From: Actinomycetota bacterium
Lineage (GTDB): Bacteria > Actinomycetota > Acidimicrobiia > Acidimicrobiales > Ilumatobacteraceae
Reading direction: 5' to 3'
Assembly (NCBI GenBank): GCA_005789925.1
Contig: SXWG01000164.1
Span: 1 to 8,526, forward strand
DNA length: 8,526 nt
Part shown: piece after piece, positions 7,249 to 8,526 of the stretch
Position numbering within the stretch: the stretch's first letter is position 1
How the letters are laid out: every line of letters begins with the position of its first letter
Position numbers and translations under genes: made by a program
The notes under the pieces: generated by a model
What the model was told of the DNA's origin: nothing
Seen by the model: the letters and a program-made list of their open reading frames with translations, nothing else
Database searches by the model: none

Positions 7249-7252
7249 TCCT
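7249..7252 (-). promoter_or_regulatory. Shine-Dalgarno site deciding the lipoprotein start
   Basis: AGGA on the minus strand is followed by an 8-nt spacer and then ATG at 7240-7238. This is the best ribosome site near the gene and gives a compact lipoprotein signal peptide. The other candidate, ATG at 7261, has only a poor purine run (GAAAGACGG) upstream, so 7240 is preferred but not proven. Confidence 0.4.
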
Positions 7253-7263
7253 GGTCGTCATTT

Positions 7264-8292
7264 TCAACCGTCTTTCAGTGTGACGACATTGACCGGAACA
7301 ACGCCAAGACCTGCAAGGCGCTCTATGGATGCCACCCTGTCCTTTTCCCGTATCACCACAGTGACATGTGCCGTTGGATCGAGTCGGTGCCACGCGTCGA
7401 GAGCAAACGGAACCACATCGAGATCGACATGGGCGACGAAGACGAACACGTGTCGCGTGCCGTCTGGTTCCTCACCAATCGCGACACACGGCACCGCATC
7501 TTTCACGTTCTTGCGAACGACGGGTGGTTCGGCGGCGACGACACTGGTGCATTTCACAAGTGACGGTTCTTCGATGGCTTTGGCACGCAACAAACGCTCA
7601 GCGCCGAAAGAATTCAATGGATGTGGCAGAGCACCATCAGCTCGATGGGTACTGACTGCCCGGACGACATTTGCGAGCGCCTCTTTCGTCGGCAGGTCGC
7701 CGTGCACGAGGGCGAACGCTTCGCGATCATGTGCACCTGTCCCCACTTCGAGCCGCACGGCTCCGGTATGTGCATCGTCGACAACGCGACAGATCTCGAG
7801 CCCTCTTACTTCACCGACGACGACTCCGTGTTCCACCAAGGGGTCTGCACCGGCCTCGCGAATTGTGGCGACAAATTCGAGATGAGCAGTCGATGCCAAC
7901 ACAGATGGAAGCGGTGGCTCTGGCAGCGCTTGGAGGAGGTCGCGCTCATTGATGTGCCACACATTGACCGAAATGTTGCGATTCAGCAACTGTGCGCGAC
8001 GAGCAAGAACTCCGGAGCACATCTCGACGAGAAGATGGACCGTCGTGATGGAAGGTTGCCGCGACAGAACCCACGCGAGTGACTGACCGAGTGCGCCAGC
8101 AGCATCATCATCGACGAGCAACCATGCCGTCTGCGGTGAAAGAAGGGCGGCTCCGAGTGGAAATGGAACTGCCTCGAGGTCATCGGCGACGGCTACATCG
8201 GTGGCGTCGGCAAAATGATCGCGCACAAGTGCGCGAAGTTTCAGCGAGAGGAGTCTGCTGCGCCGCTCTGTGTCGGCGGGAACAGAGCCCAC
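7264..8292 (-). CDS. Conserved-looking hypothetical protein between rpmE and the lipoprotein gene
   Basis: A 342-aa protein I cannot assign to a named family with confidence. It has no signal peptide or membrane helix, so it is probably cytosolic. The N-terminal part (1-130) looks like an alternating helix/strand fold (AWLLVDDDAAGALGQSLAWV, TVHLLVEM). The middle is motif-dense and reads like a conserved core: VEHGVVVGEVRGLE (153-166), RLEVGTGAHDREAF (180-193), LVHGDLPT (195-202), HRADGALPHPLN (216-227) and ERLLRA (232-237). The C-terminal part has two hydrophobic strands (HVFVFVAHVDLDVVPFALDA, 281-300). The acidic and His residues of the core could form an active site, but no known catalytic motif is matched. 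The start is GTG 8292, 6 nt after the rpmE stop, so it is almost surely cotranscribed. Codon use resembles its neighbours. Confidence 0.82.
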   Translation of the reverse strand: MGSVPADTERRSRLLSLKLRALVRDHFADATDVAVADDLEAVPFPLGAALLSPQTAWLLVDDDAAGALGQSLAWVLSRQPSITTVHLLVEMCSGVLARRAQLLNRNISVNVWHINERDLLQALPEPPLPSVLASTAHLEFVATIREAGADPLVEHGVVVGEVRGLEICRVVDDAHTGAVRLEVGTGAHDREAFALVHGDLPTKEALANVVRAVSTHRADGALPHPLNSFGAERLLRAKAIEEPSLVKCTSVVAAEPPVVRKNVKDAVPCVAIGEEPDGTRHVFVFVAHVDLDVVPFALDAWHRLDPTAHVTVVIREKDRVASIERLAGLGVVPVNVVTLKDG

Positions 8293-8298
8293 GTGACT

Positions 8299-8526
8299 TT
8301 AGTCGGCCTTTTTCTTGGTGGTCTTACGAGCGCCGTAACGCTTGTTGAAACGCTCCACGCGTCCACCGGTGTCGACCAACTTCTGCTTGCCTGTGAAGTA
8401 CGGGTGGCACTCGTTGCAAAGTTCGACCTGCATGAGGCCACCCTTGGTACTGCGGGTGGCGAACGAGTTCCCACACGAACACTTCACGGTGGTCTCTTCG
8501 TACTTGGGATGGATGTCTGTCTTCAT
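8299..8526 (-). CDS. rpmE: 50S ribosomal protein L31 (bL31), zinc-binding form
   Basis: Ribosomal protein of the large subunit at the inter-subunit bridge. It has 75 aa, starting MKTDIHPKYEETTVKC, and is complete, with its ATG at the very last bases of the window. Cys16, Cys18, Cys37 and Cys40 (CxC...CxxC) are all present, which marks the zinc-containing C+ form rather than the Cys-free paralogue induced on zinc starvation. LCNECHPYFTGKQKLVDTGGRVERFNKRYG is the family's C-terminal core, followed by a Lys-rich tail. It is the first gene seen of the minus-strand unit leading to prfA and prmC; its promoter lies beyond the window. Confidence 0.98.
   Translation of the reverse strand: MKTDIHPKYEETTVKCSCGNSFATRSTKGGLMQVELCNECHPYFTGKQKLVDTGGRVERFNKRYGARKTTKKKAD

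Noticed and set aside
7241..7393. N-terminal extension of the lipoprotein to a start at 7393
   Set aside because: It would overlap the upstream gene by about 130 nt and put some 50 unrelated Cys/Arg-rich residues before a good lipoprotein signal peptide.
7280..7885. Open reading frame of 201 codons on the plus strand opposite the 342-aa protein
   Set aside because: Its Thr/Ser/Arg-rich composition is typical of a shadow frame, and the opposite frame has natural amino-acid composition, operon spacing and conserved-looking motifs.

Overview
This is a densely coding, GC-rich window (about the high fifties in %GC by eye) from a bacterial chromosome. It looks actinobacterial, most likely class Acidimicrobiia or a relative. 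Supporting signs are a mycobacterial-type RpiB with Glu rather than Cys at the active site, an actinobacterial thiolase-like protein of the TLP1 type, GTG starts with weak Shine-Dalgarno sites, and a lipoprotein with a Thr-rich linker. The assignment to class is inference. No RNA genes, insertion sequences, phage genes, CRISPR arrays or long repeats were seen. No stretch of 300 bases lacks a gene.

Layout. (1) 1-899, minus strand: rpiB followed by glyA, with a 1-nt stop/start overlap; glyA runs off the left edge. (2) 900-970: a 71-bp divergent intergenic region with a 16-bp palindrome. (3) 971-4527, plus strand: a thiolase-like protein without the catalytic cysteine, overlapping by 4 nt a complete dipeptidyl-peptidase IV type serine peptidase. 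(4) 4528-4556: a 29-bp convergent gap with no convincing terminator. (5) 4557-8526, minus strand, transcribed right to left: rpmE, an unrecognised 342-aa protein, a Thr-rich lipoprotein, prfA and prmC. Spacings are 6 nt, about 2-23 nt depending on the lipoprotein start, 19 nt (or more), and an 8-nt overlap, so this is very probably one transcription unit.

How the genes work together. The right-hand unit is translation-centred. RpmE is ribosomal protein bL31, PrfA is release factor 1, and PrmC methylates the GGQ glutamine of release factors. The left-hand pair belongs to central metabolism: RpiB interconverts pentose phosphates and GlyA makes glycine and one-carbon units. In many actinobacteria rpmE/prfA/prmC and rpiB/glyA lie in one neighbourhood in the same direction. 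Here a two-gene, opposite-strand cassette (thiolase-like plus DPP IV) lies between the two blocks.

No clearly new multi-gene system is visible. The best leads are the catalytically dead thiolase-like protein coupled to a cytoplasmic DPP IV, the palindromic candidate operator between divergent genes, and the two uncharacterised genes between rpmE and prfA.
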